Below, piece after piece: positions 1 to 8,190 of a DNA stretch of 15,290 nt. Position 1 is the stretch's first letter; every line of letters starts with the position of its first letter. Under the pieces are notes generated by a model. It did no database searches. It saw nothing but the letters and a program-made list of their open reading frames with translations, and had not been told where the DNA came from. The stretch lies in assembly GCA_946479015.1 (NCBI GenBank), contig CAMLEQ010000037.1, forward strand, positions 1 through 15,290, read 5' to 3'. Made by a program: the position numbers and the translations under genes. Source of the DNA: an uncultured Gemmatimonadota bacterium. GTDB taxonomy: Bacteria > Gemmatimonadota > Gemmatimonadetes > Gemmatimonadales > Gemmatimonadaceae.

Positions 1-265
1 CGACGCCGGGCACGACGCCGTGCGGTGCGCCGCGCAGCGCGCCGGAGCGACCGGTGCGACGCGGAGCGGCTCCGGTACGTCGCTGGTGGCGATCTCACCG
101 GCGGAGTGCGCCGACGCGGTCGCGGCGGCGATGGTGGACGCCTGGGGAGCGCACGGCGTGAGCGCCGCGACGTTCGTGAGCGCGGGCGCCGTGTCGGGGG
201 CGCAGGTGGAATCGCGACCCACACACGACGGGGGCCCTCGCGACGCGATCGACCGCTGCGCGTAG
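1..265 (+). CDS. thrB: Homoserine kinase, C-terminal fragment (GHMP kinase family)
   Basis: This is the last 87 codons of a gene that enters from upstream; the reading frame starts at base 2 and ends with TAG at 263-265. The fragment contains GATGATRSGSGTSLVAI, which fits the glycine-rich third motif of the GHMP kinase C-terminal domain (usual form GAxGxxxSGSGPT/S). It ends with FVSAGAVSGAQV, resembling the FVxxxxxxGARV tail of many homoserine kinases. Homoserine kinase phosphorylates L-homoserine with ATP on the way to threonine, in the cytoplasm. The aspartokinase that follows supports ThrB over other GHMP kinases such as mevalonate or galactose kinases. The ATP-binding N-terminal part lies outside the window, so the family call is good but the substrate call rests partly on context. 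Confidence 0.68.
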   Translation, partial: DAGHDAVRCAAQRAGATGATRSGSGTSLVAISPAECADAVAAAMVDAWGAHGVSAATFVSAGAVSGAQVESRPTHDGGPRDAIDRCA

Positions 266-403
266 GGGAATCGCGGTCGTCGGGTGTCTTATGGAGTGTA
301 GCACCGCGCGAGTGCATGATCCTGACGACGAGCCGCCGGCACGGCTCGGACGTTCGTACCGCGCGTCGATTGTACTTGTCGTTCGTAAGATCCTTGCATT
401 CTT

Positions 404-445
404 CCAAACGAAAGCCCCCGGTTCCTACGGGGGCCTTTCGTTTGG
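404..445. terminator. Near-perfect 18-bp hairpin between thrB and lysC
   Basis: Arm 404-420 pairs with arm 428-445 around a 7-nt loop (421-427), with a single bulged G. The outer stem is A/T-rich (CCAAACGAAAG on the left, CTTTCGTTTGG on the right) and the inner stem is CCCCCG/CGGGGG. This is the shape of a bidirectional intrinsic terminator whose T tract is built into the stem. It ends 57 nt before the aspartokinase start, so it either ends thrB transcription about 140 nt past the gene or acts as an attenuator in a lysC leader. Confidence 0.7.
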
Positions 446-502
446 GTGGCCCTCTACGGCGGCGCCACCGCACGCGTTTCGTGCCGCGCGCCCAGGTCGC
501 AG

Positions 503-1864
503 ATGATCGTCATCAAGTTCGGCGGCACGTCCGTGCAGGACGCGGCCGCCATCGCGCGGGCCGCGGCGATCGTGCGCGCGCGGCTCTCCCGTCGCCCCAC
601 GGTGGTGGTCTCGGCGATGGCCGGGATCACGGATCTGCTGGTGAGCGCCGCGGAGCTGGCGGCTGCTGGACAGGCCACGGATGTGATGCGCGTGATCCGC
701 GACATCCGGGCCCGGCACCTCCAGGCAGCCGACGATCTGCTCGCCACGGACGAGCCGCACGATGCGCTCCGGAGCGAGCTGGGAGCGATCGTCAACGAGC
801 TGGTGCGCGCGTGCGACGCGATCGAGGCGCTGGGCTACGTGCCGGCGCGCACGCGCGACATGGTGCTGTCGGTGGGGGAACGGCTGTCGGTCCCGCTCGT
901 CGCCGCCGCGCTGCGCGAACGGGGGATCCCCGCCGTCGCGTGCGACGCGCGGCGGTGCATCGTCACCGACGACCGCTTCGGTTGCGCCGAGCCGCAGTGG
1001 GAGGCGACGGTGAGCGCGGTGGTGGCGGAGGTGGGGGGGCAGCTCGAGCAGGAGCTCGTGCCCGTGCTCGGCGGCTTCATCGCCGCGACCGAAACCGGGA
1101 TCACGACCACGCTGGGGCGGGGCGGCTCCGATTACACGGCGGCGCTCGTGGGCGCCGCGCTCGGCGTGGAGGCGATCGAGATCTGGACGGACGTCGATGG
1201 CATGCTCACCGCCGATCCACGGGTGGTGGGGGATGCGCAGGTGGTGGAGCACGTGCACTACGACGAGGCCGCGGAGCTGGCGTCGTTCGGGGCGAAGGTG
1301 CTGCACCCGCGCACGATCGCGCCGGCGGTGGCGCGCGGGATCCCGGTGTCCATCCACAACTCGCGCGATCCGGAGCGGGGCGGCACGCGCATCACGGCCG
1401 ACGCGCCACGCCGCGCGCTCACGGCGATCGCGGGGCGCGGCGGGATCGCGGTGGTGCGACTGCGCACGCCGGGGATGTTGAACGCCCGCGGCTTTCTCCA
1501 CGCGCTCTTCGGCATCTTCGCCGACCACGGCGTGGTGGTGGACGTGGTGACGACGTCCGAGGTGTCCGTGTCGGCCACGGTGGAGGCGGCGGAGCTCACG
1601 GCGGCGCTGGTGAAGGCGCTGGGTGCGCTCGGGGAGGTGGAGGTGGTGGACCAGTGCGCGCTGGTGGCGGTGGTGGGGATGGAGCTGGCGGCGCACGCGC
1701 CGGAGATGGCGCGCGCCGTAGCCGCGCTCCGGGAGACCACCGTGCACATGCTCTCGGTGAGCGCCACGGGGACGAACCTCACCGCCGTCGTTCCGGCGAG
1801 CGATCTGGCGCGCGTGATGCGGCGGCTGCACGCGGAGCTGTTCGAGGCGGTGGCGGCGGGCTGA
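503..1864 (+). CDS. lysC: Aspartate kinase, monofunctional, with C-terminal ACT domains
   Basis: The protein of 453 aa catalyses ATP-dependent phosphorylation of L-aspartate, the first step to lysine, threonine and methionine, in the cytoplasm. The ATG at 503 is chosen because it gives the classical N-terminus MIVIKFGGTSVQ, with KFGGTS at residues 5-10; a GTG at 446 would add 19 residues encoded by the hairpin region. A weak Shine-Dalgarno AGGT lies at about 493-496. The kinase domain covers about residues 2-285, with GRGGSD near 205-210 and WTDVDGMLTADPRVV after it. Two ACT-like segments follow: about 305-375, including RTPGMLNARGFLHALFGIF, and about 380-450, including VHMLSVSATGTNLT. The length (E. 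coli LysC is 449 aa) and lack of a homoserine dehydrogenase domain make it a stand-alone, probably feedback-regulated enzyme; which amino acid inhibits it is not readable. Confidence 0.93.
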   Translation: MIVIKFGGTSVQDAAAIARAAAIVRARLSRRPTVVVSAMAGITDLLVSAAELAAAGQATDVMRVIRDIRARHLQAADDLLATDEPHDALRSELGAIVNELVRACDAIEALGYVPARTRDMVLSVGERLSVPLVAAALRERGIPAVACDARRCIVTDDRFGCAEPQWEATVSAVVAEVGGQLEQELVPVLGGFIAATETGITTTLGRGGSDYTAALVGAALGVEAIEIWTDVDGMLTADPRVVGDAQVVEHVHYDEAAELASFGAKVLHPRTIAPAVARGIPVSIHNSRDPERGGTRITADAPRRALTAIAGRGGIAVVRLRTPGMLNARGFLHALFGIFADHGVVVDVVTTSEVSVSATVEAAELTAALVKALGALGEVEVVDQCALVAVVGMELAAHAPEMARAVAALRETTVHMLSVSATGTNLTAVVPASDLARVMRRLHAELFEAVAAG

Positions 1865-2006
1865 CCAGCGGAGGGGCGCGCCGAGGAAGCTGGCGCGAGC
1901 CGCTGGCGGCGACGGTGTCGAGGAATGGTGGCGCACGTCATGCACGGTGGGGAGCGGCCCGACAGCACGGCGCTCGCCGCGCCCGCGTTCCCTCGATCGA
2001 CGAACC

Positions 2007-3317
2007 GTGACCACGCCCGATCCCCGCCCAGCGCACCGACTCACCGACCATGTCATCCTCGTGTCCGTGGACTCGCTGCGTCCGGAGTTCTACCAGCAGG
2101 ACTCGTGGCCGATGCCGGTGGTGCAGCAGCTCGCGCGCGACGGCTCCTCCGCGCGCCAGGTGCTCAGCGTCTTTCCGGCGCTCACGTATCCGGCGCACAC
2201 GTCCATCGTGACGGGCGCGCTCCCCGCGCGACACGGAGTCTGGCACAACCGGCCGTTCGAGCCGTCGGGGCAGAGCGGGCGCTGGCTGTGGGAGGCATCG
2301 GCCATCACGGCGCCGACGCTCTGGGACGTGATCCACGACGCGGGCGGGACCACCGCCGCGATCGCGTGGCCGGTCACCGTCGGGGCGGCCGCGATCGACT
2401 GGAACGTCCCGGACGTGTGGCCGCTCGGCGCGGGCGACGGGATGGCGCCCATCCGCGCGACGATGACGCCGCCGGAGTTGATCGCGGAGCTGGAGCGCGA
2501 GGCGACGGGGCGGCTCCGCGACGAGAACTTCTCCATCAGCCGGCTGGTGCGCGAGGATCGCGTGGGCGCGATGGCCGCGTACCTGTTCGAGCGCTACCGC
2601 CCCACGCTCCTCCTCGTGCACTGCATCGGCGCGGATCACGTGCAGCATGCGTACGGCAGGGAGACGCCGCTGCTGCGCCGCGCGCTCGGCGCCGTGGACC
2701 GCGCGATCGGGCAGGTGCTCGACACCGTGGAGCGGCTCGGTCTTCTCGATCGCACCACGTTCATCATCACCGGGGACCACGGCTCCGCCGACATCCACAC
2801 GCAACTACGCCCGAACGTGTGGCTCGCGGAGGCGGGATTGATGGAGCCGCGCCCCGATCGAGGGCGCTGGCGCGCGACATTCCTCGCGAGTGGAGGCTCG
2901 GCGTTTCTCAGGTTGTGCGATCGCGATGACGCCGGCGCGCTGTCGCGGGTGGAGCGCATCATCGAGGAGCAGCCGTCCAGGATCCGCGCGCTGCTGCGCG
3001 TGGTGTACCGGGAGGAGCTGGCGCGTCTGGGCGCGGATCCCGAGTCGCCGCTGGCGCTCGTCGCCATGCCGGGGATCGAGCTGCACGAGAGCGCGGAGGG
3101 CCCCGCGCTCCGCCCCGCGGTGGGAGCGGCGCACGGCTACCTGCCTGGGACGCCGACGATGCACACGGGGTTCGTGGCTGCCGGGGCGGGAGTGCGCGCG
3201 GGGATCATCGCGCCCGAGCTCCGACTGGAGGACATCGCGCCTCTCGTCGCCGCGCTGCTCGGTCTCGACTTCGCGGCGCCGGACGGCGTGCTGATGCCCG
3301 GGCTGGTGATGCCGTAG
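2007..3317 (+). CDS. Type I phosphodiesterase / nucleotide pyrophosphatase family protein
   Basis: The protein of about 436 aa has the alkaline-phosphatase-superfamily fold of the NPP family, two-zinc enzymes that cleave phosphodiester or pyrophosphate bonds. All expected catalytic elements are visible. Asp22 lies in VILVSVDSLRP. The nucleophile Thr60 is in FPALTYPAHTSIVTG. Asp210 and His214 are in GADHVQHAYG, Asp257 and His258 in ITGDHGSAD, and His376 in AHGYLPG. The GTG at 2007 is preferred because it places the first core strand near residue 16, as usual; a GTG at 1947 would add 20 Arg/Pro-rich residues. No clear ribosome binding site decides between them. No signal peptide is seen with either start, so a cytoplasmic location is likely, which is less common in this family. 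The gene begins 142 nt after lysC and may be transcribed with it. The substrate is unknown. Confidence 0.85.
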   Translation: MTTPDPRPAHRLTDHVILVSVDSLRPEFYQQDSWPMPVVQQLARDGSSARQVLSVFPALTYPAHTSIVTGALPARHGVWHNRPFEPSGQSGRWLWEASAITAPTLWDVIHDAGGTTAAIAWPVTVGAAAIDWNVPDVWPLGAGDGMAPIRATMTPPELIAELEREATGRLRDENFSISRLVREDRVGAMAAYLFERYRPTLLLVHCIGADHVQHAYGRETPLLRRALGAVDRAIGQVLDTVERLGLLDRTTFIITGDHGSADIHTQLRPNVWLAEAGLMEPRPDRGRWRATFLASGGSAFLRLCDRDDAGALSRVERIIEEQPSRIRALLRVVYREELARLGADPESPLALVAMPGIELHESAEGPALRPAVGAAHGYLPGTPTMHTGFVAAGAGVRAGIIAPELRLEDIAPLVAALLGLDFAAPDGVLMPGLVMP

Positions 3318-3333
3318 CGAAGGGATGACGCAC

Positions 3334-3373
3334 GAGCGCTCTCCGGTGTGCGACCCGGAGAGCGCTCTTGTAT
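3334..3373 (+). terminator. Intrinsic terminator after the phosphodiesterase gene
   Basis: A perfect 13-bp stem (3334-3346 with 3355-3367, GAGCGCTCTCCGG and its complement) encloses an 8-nt loop and is followed by the short T-rich tail TTGTAT. It starts 16 nt after the stop codon at 3317, the expected place for a rho-independent terminator. It separates the amino-acid and phosphodiesterase genes from the biotin operon. Confidence 0.85.
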
Positions 3374-3630
3374 AGCGGGAGCGCATGCGGTGTAGCTCGG
3401 CGACCGCCTTGTTGCGAGCACGACGGCGCCGTCTGCGTCCCATTCACCGTGCGGAATGAGGGTGCGCGAATGTCGCGCTCGCCACCTCACGATAGAAGAC
3501 GCTCGAGCGCGACCAAACCCCTACAGACAACGGACGTTTTCTTCGCACGCGCGATGCCAGCGCAGATGATGCACGAGTCGGCGCGAGACCCTACCGTCCC
3601 CGGCGCACACGCGCGACATTGTGCGCGGCA
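3374..3630. other. Intergenic leader upstream of the biotin operon
   Basis: No credible gene is seen in these 257 nt, which should hold the promoter of the bio operon. I found no pair of TTGTAAACC-like half-sites of a BirA operator, no TTATCTATAA-like BioR box and no convincing -35/-10 pair. Small symmetries exist: a 10-bp palindrome CGCTCGAGCG at 3500-3509, and CATTG/CAATG half-sites at about 3617-3633 that overlap the bioF start codon. Both could be chance in such GC-rich DNA. Confidence 0.4.
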
Positions 3631-4869
3631 ATGATAGATCACACGACGCCCCACGCGCACACCATCGCACGCGATTCCTCGCTCGACGACGCGCTCGGAC
3701 ACGACATCGACGTGCTACGGCGCGCGGGACTCCTCCGCGCGCTCCCGCGCATCGAGCGGCGCGATGGCGTGCGCGTCACGATCGATGGCCGGGAGCTGAT
3801 CGACTTCTCGTCGAACGACTACCTCGGCCTCGCCGCGCACGCGCGCCTCACGCACGCGATCCTGCACGCCCTCCCGACCACCGGCGTCGGCGCCGGCGCG
3901 GCGCGCAGCATCTCCGGCAACCACCCACTGCACGAGGAGCTGGAGCGCGAGCTCGCCCGCCGCAAGCACGCCGAGGCGGCGCTGCTCTTTCCCTCCGGCT
4001 TCGCCGCCAACGCCGGGGCCATCCCCGCGCTCGCGTCGCGCGGCGATGTGATCTACTCCGATGCGCTCAACCACGCGTCGATCATCGATGGCTGCCGCCT
4101 CTCGCGTGCCACGGTGCGCACGTTCGCGCACGGCGACGCCGACGCGCTGGCCGAGCTGCTCGCATGCGATCGCAGAGCGTACCGGCGCTGCCTGATCGTC
4201 GTGGAAGGCGTGTACTCCATGGACGGCGACCTCGCGCCGCTCGCCAGGCTCGCCGAGCTGGCGCGCGCGCACGAGGCATGGCTGTACGTGGACGACGCCC
4301 ACGCCACCGGCGTGCTCGGCGCCACCGGCGCGGGCTCGGCGGAGCACGCGGGAGTGGAGGGCGCGGTGGACATCGCCATGGGGACGCTCGGCAAGGCCCT
4401 CGGCTGCGCGGGTGCGTTCGTGGCGGGGAGCGCGACGCTGCGCGAGTTCCTCCTCAACCGCGCGCGCACCTTCGTGTTCACCACCGGCGCTCCGCCGGCG
4501 CTCGCCGCCGCGGCGCTCGCCGCGCTACGCCTCCTCGACGCCGAGCCGTGGCGCCGCGAGCGCCTGCTCGCGAACGCGGCGCGGCTGCGGGAGCGGCTCG
4601 AGCCCCTCGGCATCGGCGGCGATCCGGGACTGCCGGGGCACATCACCCCCATCCCGCTCGGCGCCGCCGAGCGCGCAGTGCGGGCGGGGCGCGCGCTGCG
4701 CGAGCGGGGATTGCTCGTGGGCGTGGTGCGTCCACCCACGGTGCCGATGGGGAGCGCGCGGCTCCGCGTCACGCTCAGCGCGCTGCACACTGAGGAGCAG
4801 ATCGACCGCCTCGCCGACGCGCTGCGCGCGGCGATCGGCGAAGCGACGCCGGGGAGGGCACGGGAATGA
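3631..4869 (+). CDS. bioF: 8-amino-7-oxononanoate synthase (KAPA synthase)
   Basis: This PLP enzyme condenses pimeloyl thioester with L-alanine, releasing CO2, in the first step of biotin ring assembly. The 412-aa protein has the alpha-oxoamine synthase landmarks in order: DFSSNDYLGLA, GAGAARSISGNHPLHEELE, ALLFPSGFAANAGAIPAL, NHASIIDG, VVEGVYSMDGD, YVDDAHATGVLG (Asp221 and His224 for the cofactor) and MGTLGKALG, with Lys255 as the Schiff-base lysine. Those motifs and the bio operon context favour BioF over the related KBL or HemA-type synthases. The ATG at 3631 is chosen as start; a TTG at 3619 would add four residues. Neither has a good Shine-Dalgarno. The N-terminus is about 25 residues longer than in E. 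coli BioF (384 aa). The stop overlaps the bioA start (ATGA at 4866-4869). Confidence 0.93.
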   Translation: MIDHTTPHAHTIARDSSLDDALGHDIDVLRRAGLLRALPRIERRDGVRVTIDGRELIDFSSNDYLGLAAHARLTHAILHALPTTGVGAGAARSISGNHPLHEELERELARRKHAEAALLFPSGFAANAGAIPALASRGDVIYSDALNHASIIDGCRLSRATVRTFAHGDADALAELLACDRRAYRRCLIVVEGVYSMDGDLAPLARLAELARAHEAWLYVDDAHATGVLGATGAGSAEHAGVEGAVDIAMGTLGKALGCAGAFVAGSATLREFLLNRARTFVFTTGAPPALAAAALAALRLLDAEPWRRERLLANAARLRERLEPLGIGGDPGLPGHITPIPLGAAERAVRAGRALRERGLLVGVVRPPTVPMGSARLRVTLSALHTEEQIDRLADALRAAIGEATPGRARE

Positions 4870-6155
4870 CGGCGCCTCGACGGTCCGCTCCCTTCTGGTC
4901 GCCGCTCGACGACCGGCACGTGTGGCACCCGTACACGCACCACGTCGGCGGCGCCGCGCCACTCCCCGTCGCGCGCGCCGAGGGAGCGTACCTGTACGAC
5001 ACCGACGGGCGACCGATCCTCGATGCCATCTCCTCGTGGTGGGTCACGCTGCACGGACACGCGCACCCGACCATCGCCGAGGCGGTGGCGCGCCAGGCCT
5101 CCACGCTCGAGCAGGTGATCTTCGCCGGCTTCACGCACGAGCAGGGCGCGCGGCTGGCGGCGGAGCTGGTACAGGTGCTCCCGCCGGGGCTCTCGCGCGT
5201 CTTCTTCTCCGACGATGGCTCCACGGCGGTGGAGGTGGCGCTGAAGATGGCGCTGCAGTACTGGCGGAACCGAGGGGAGAAGCGCTCCACCATCGTGGCG
5301 CTCGAGAACGCCTATCACGGCGACACCTTCGGCGCGATGAGCGTGAGCGCGAGCGGCGTGTTCACCGATCCGTTCAGCGACCACCTGTTCCGGGTGGAGC
5401 GCCTCCCCGATCCGAGCCAGCAGGATCCGGTGCTCGCCTTCGCCCGCCTGCTCTCCGACCGGCACACCGACATCGCGGCGATCATCGTCGAGCCGCTGCT
5501 CATGGGGGCGGGCGGGATGCGCATGTGGAGCGCGACCACGCTCGCCGCGCTGCACGCGCTGGCGGCGGAGTCCGGGGTGCTGTTCATCGCCGACGAGGTG
5601 CTCACGGGATTCGGCCGCACCGGGGCGCTGTTCGCGTGCGAGCACGCGGGGATCACCCCGGACCTGATCTGTCTCTCGAAGGGGCTCACCGGCGGCTTCC
5701 TCCCCCTCGGCGCCACCGTGGCGCGCGACGAGGTGTTCGCCGAGTTCACGCGCGGACCGGATCGCCGGCTGATGCTCTTTCACGGGCACTCGTTCACGGC
5801 GAACCCGATTGCCTGCGCCGCGGCGCGCGCGAGCCTGTCGCTGCTCGATGCGCGCTGCGCCGAGCGGCGGCGCGCGATCGAGCGCGCGCATCGCGATGGA
5901 CTGGAGCGACTGCGAGATCATCCGCGCGTGGCGCGCGCGCGGGTGCTCGGCACCGTCGCCGCGTTCGACCTCGACGTCGCCGGCGGCTACCTGAGCCCGA
6001 TCGGCCCGGAGCTGGCGCGGTTCGCGCTCGACGAAGGGGTGCTACTGCGCCCGCTCGGCAACGTCGTCTACCTGCTCCCGCCGTACGCGATCGAGCCGGA
6101 GGAGGTGGCGGGCGTGTACGACGTGGTCGCCCGCTTCCTGGAGCGCCGGTGCTGA
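4866..6155 (+). CDS. bioA: Adenosylmethionine-8-amino-7-oxononanoate aminotransferase
   Basis: This 429-aa class III PLP aminotransferase converts KAPA to 7,8-diaminopelargonic acid, normally with S-adenosylmethionine as amino donor. Visible BioA features are VWHPYT near the N-terminus, [15 protein letters not shown] (the tryptophan pair of the substrate pocket), [46 protein letters not shown], and [13 protein letters not shown] with Lys272 as the Schiff-base lysine. The aromatic SWW motif and WHPYT separate BioA from ornithine or GABA aminotransferases. Whether the donor is SAM or lysine (BioK type) cannot be proven from motifs alone. The gene shares ATGA with bioF and overlaps the GTG of bioD by 7 nt, so the three are probably translationally coupled. 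Confidence 0.94.
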   Translation: MTAPRRSAPFWSPLDDRHVWHPYTHHVGGAAPLPVARAEGAYLYDTDGRPILDAISSWWVTLHGHAHPTIAEAVARQASTLEQVIFAGFTHEQGARLAAELVQVLPPGLSRVFFSDDGSTAVEVALKMALQYWRNRGEKRSTIVALENAYHGDTFGAMSVSASGVFTDPFSDHLFRVERLPDPSQQDPVLAFARLLSDRHTDIAAIIVEPLLMGAGGMRMWSATTLAALHALAAESGVLFIADEVLTGFGRTGALFACEHAGITPDLICLSKGLTGGFLPLGATVARDEVFAEFTRGPDRRLMLFHGHSFTANPIACAAARASLSLLDARCAERRRAIERAHRDGLERLRDHPRVARARVLGTVAAFDLDVAGGYLSPIGPELARFALDEGVLLRPLGNVVYLLPPYAIEPEEVAGVYDVVARFLERRC

Positions 6156-6886
6156 GGCTCGGCGTCACCGGCACCGACACCGGGGTGGGGAAGACCGTGG
6201 TCGCGGCGGCGCTGCTCGCCATGCTTCGCGCGCGCGGGGTGCGCGCGGCGGGGATGAAGCCGGTGGAGACCGGCGTGAGCGAGGAGGACGCCGATCGCGA
6301 TGCGATGCGTCTGTGGCGTGCCGCCGGCGCGGTGGACGACCCGCGCGATGTGGGGCCGGTGGCGCTCCCCGATCCGCTGGCGCCGGTGCTCGCCGCGCGG
6401 CGCGCCGCTCGCCCGGTGGAGCTCGCGACGCTGGATCGCGCGCTCGAGCGTCTCTCCGCGGCCGCCTCGGCGATCGTGGTCGAGGGCGCGGGCGGGATTC
6501 TCGTGTCCGTCGCGCCGGGCACGTCGTACGCGGATCTCTTTCGCCGCTGGCGGCTCGATGTGGTGATCGTGGCCGCCAACCGGCTCGGGGCGCTCAATCA
6601 CACGCTGCTCACCGTGAACGAGGCGCGCCGTGCCGGACTTCTCGTGCGCGGCGTGGTGCTGAACGAGTCTGCCGCGTCGGAGCCGGCGGATCTCGCGCGG
6701 GCGACGAACCTCGCGATGCTGCGCGAGCTGCTCCCCGGCGTCCCGATCGCCGCGCTTCCACGCCTCGCCGCGCCGGACGATCACGCGGCGCTCACCGCCG
6801 CGGCCGAGCGCGGCGGCTTCCATTCATTCATCGATGCCGGTGGCGGCGTGCACGCGCGCGCCGGCTCGTGTACGGAGATTCCATGA
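6149..6886 (+). CDS. bioD: ATP-dependent dethiobiotin synthetase
   Basis: The enzyme closes the ureido ring of dethiobiotin from diaminopelargonate, CO2 and ATP. The 245-aa product starts with [16 protein letters not shown], giving the modified P-loop GTDTGVGKT at residues 8-16 (Lys15). GMKPVETG with Lys37 follows, matching the catalytic lysine position in E. coli BioD. Further on are [11 protein letters not shown] and a [10 protein letters not shown] segment typical of the family. The GTG at 6149 is chosen because it puts the P-loop at the family position and no other start lies between it and the motif. It overlaps the bioA end by 7 nt. The last 20 or so residues after the conserved core ([20 protein letters not shown]) look like an unconserved tail. 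The stop overlaps the bioB ATG (ATGA at 6883-6886). Confidence 0.93.
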   Translation: MLRLGVTGTDTGVGKTVVAAALLAMLRARGVRAAGMKPVETGVSEEDADRDAMRLWRAAGAVDDPRDVGPVALPDPLAPVLAARRAARPVELATLDRALERLSAAASAIVVEGAGGILVSVAPGTSYADLFRRWRLDVVIVAANRLGALNHTLLTVNEARRAGLLVRGVVLNESAASEPADLARATNLAMLRELLPGVPIAALPRLAAPDDHAALTAAAERGGFHSFIDAGGGVHARAGSCTEIP

Positions 6887-7902
6887 CCATCACCGATCTC
6901 GTGACCAACACGCTCGACGCGCCGAGCTGGGACGCGCTCGCCGAGCGCTCGCTCGCGGGGGAGGCGCTGACGAGGGAAGAGGCGCGCGCCGTGCTTCGCG
7001 CGAGCGATGACGAGCTGCTCGACCAGCTCGCCGCCGCGTATCGCGTGCGGCGGGCGCACTTCGGCAGGCGCGTGCGGCTGCACTATCTCGTGAACGCGCA
7101 GAGCGGTCTGTGCCCGGAGGATTGTCATTACTGCTCGCAGTCCGCGGTGTCCACGGCGGAGATCGAGAAGTACCCCTTCATGGCGCGCGAGAAGATTCTC
7201 GAGGCGGCGGACCGGGCGGCGGCGCTGCAGGCCGGGACGCTGTGCATCGTGATCTCCGGGCGCTCACCGGGGGAGCGGGTGTTCGGCAAGGTGCTCGATG
7301 TGGTGCGCGAGGTGCGCGCCCGGCACGATCTCCGGGTGTGTGCCTGTCTGGGGCTCCTGAACGAGGAGCAGGCGCGCCGGCTGAAGGAGGCGGGTGTGAC
7401 GCAGGTCAACCACAACCTGAACACCTCCGCCAGCCACCACGGCGAGATCTGCACCACGCACGGGTACGCGGACCGCGTGGAGACCGTGTGCCACGTGCGC
7501 GACGCGGGGCTGAAGACGTGCTCGGGGGGGATCGTGGGGATGGGGGAGTCTGATGACGACGTGATCGACCTCGCGATGGCGCTGCGCGAGCTCGGCGTGC
7601 GGAGCGTGCCGGTGAATTTTCTCATCCCCATTCCCGGGACGCCGCTGGGGGAAGTGCGCGAGCTCGATCCACGGCGCTGCCTGCGCGTGCTCTGTCTCTT
7701 CCGGCTGCTCCTCCCGGACCGCGAGCTGCGGATCGCCGGCGGGCGGGAGGTGCACCTGCGCTCGATGCAGGTGATGGGGCTGTACGCGGCGAACTCGATC
7801 TTCATCGGGGACTATCTGACCACCGAGGGGCAGGCGCCGCACGCGGACCTGCAGATGATCGAGGATGCGGGGTTCGTGGTGGAGATGCCGGACGGGAGCT
7901 GA
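6883..7902 (+). CDS. bioB: Biotin synthase (radical SAM)
   Basis: BioB inserts sulfur into dethiobiotin using a radical-SAM 4Fe-4S cluster and an auxiliary cluster that is consumed as the sulfur donor. In the 339-aa protein the motif CPEDCHYC gives Cys77, Cys81 and Cys84. Next come [48 protein letters not shown] (with a conserved Cys of the auxiliary cluster region), [11 protein letters not shown] and [19 protein letters not shown] supplies Arg288, equivalent to the unusual arginine ligand of the auxiliary cluster, and [16 protein letters not shown] follows. Length matches the family (E. coli 346 aa). It is the last gene of bioFADB and starts within bioD by ATGA. Its stop directly abuts the repeat-rich zone starting at 7903. 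Confidence 0.96.
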   Translation: MTITDLVTNTLDAPSWDALAERSLAGEALTREEARAVLRASDDELLDQLAAAYRVRRAHFGRRVRLHYLVNAQSGLCPEDCHYCSQSAVSTAEIEKYPFMAREKILEAADRAAALQAGTLCIVISGRSPGERVFGKVLDVVREVRARHDLRVCACLGLLNEEQARRLKEAGVTQVNHNLNTSASHHGEICTTHGYADRVETVCHVRDAGLKTCSGGIVGMGESDDDVIDLAMALRELGVRSVPVNFLIPIPGTPLGEVRELDPRRCLRVLCLFRLLLPDRELRIAGGREVHLRSMQVMGLYAANSIFIGDYLTTEGQAPHADLQMIEDAGFVVEMPDGS

Positions 7903-8190
7903 GGGCGCGGGGCGCGGGGCGCGGGAAGCGGGAAGCGGGAAGCGGGAGAGGACCGCGGGGCGGCGCCTGCGGCAAACGGGAGAGGCAGCGAAGGGGGCGG
8001 CGCCGGCGCGCCGCCCCCTACGCACACTGGGGGGGGGCCGGCGCCGGGGGGGGGGCCCCCGCGATCCACCCCTGACCTCTAACCCCTGGCCCCCGGCCCC
8101 CGACGCCTCCCGCTTCCCGCTTCCCGAGTCCCACGCGCGTCCCGCGCCCCGCGTCCCGCGTCCCGCGCTCCGCGCCTCGGCGCCAGCGCC
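7903..8190. repeat. Heptamer repeats and composite inverted repeat between convergent genes
   Basis: Immediately after the bioB stop come GGGCGCG-type repeats (7903-7920), then four tandem heptamers GCGGGAA/GCGGGAA/GCGGGAA/GCGGGAG at 7921-7948. The same words recur in reverse complement on the far side: 8107-8126 is a perfect 20-bp inverted copy of 7929-7948, and 8141-8153 is a 13-bp inverted copy of 7906-7918. Further CCCGCGT units run to about 8180. The right half lies inside the 3' end of the GntR-type gene. Short imperfect units arranged around a GC hairpin resemble dispersed intergenic repeats; they are not CRISPR-like, since they have no regular spacers. Confidence 0.8.
7993..8018. terminator. 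GC-rich hairpin between convergent bioB and GntR gene
   Basis: GGGGGCGGCGC at 7993-8003 pairs perfectly with 8008-8018 around the 4-nt loop CGGC; one more A-T pair extends the base. There is no T tract on either strand. It lies 90 nt after bioB and about 60 nt after the end of the oppositely oriented regulator gene, so it may serve as a shared transcription stop for both. The absence of a U-rich tail lowers confidence. Confidence 0.5.

Noticed and set aside
386..391. TAAGAT as -10 box for lysC
   Set aside because: No acceptable -35 lies 16-18 bp upstream (GCGTCG at 363-368), so the promoter is not supported.
291..506. 71-codon frame ending in an ATGA overlap with the lysC start
   Set aside because: The ATGA overlap is attractive, but the frame runs through the terminator-like hairpin, has no recognisable domain, no biased leader-peptide codons and no ribosome binding site.
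25..2010. 661-codon open frame overlapping thrB, the spacer and lysC
   Set aside because: Its translation is an Arg/Gly/Ala-rich product of GC bias in the wrong frame, while the lysC frame carries all aspartokinase motifs.
3374..3630. BirA or BioR operator before bioF
   Set aside because: No pair of the expected half-sites was found by eye on either strand.
3715..5921. Long minus-strand frames under bioF and bioA
   Set aside because: These are antisense shadows of strongly supported enzymes, rich in Arg, Ala and His as expected from GC bias.
8029..8055. Phase-variation locus
   Set aside because: The poly-G runs are outside any coding sequence and outside a promoter spacer, so length changes would have no obvious switch effect.
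7921..8126. CRISPR-like array
   Set aside because: The units are tandem heptamers without unique spacers and no cas genes are near.
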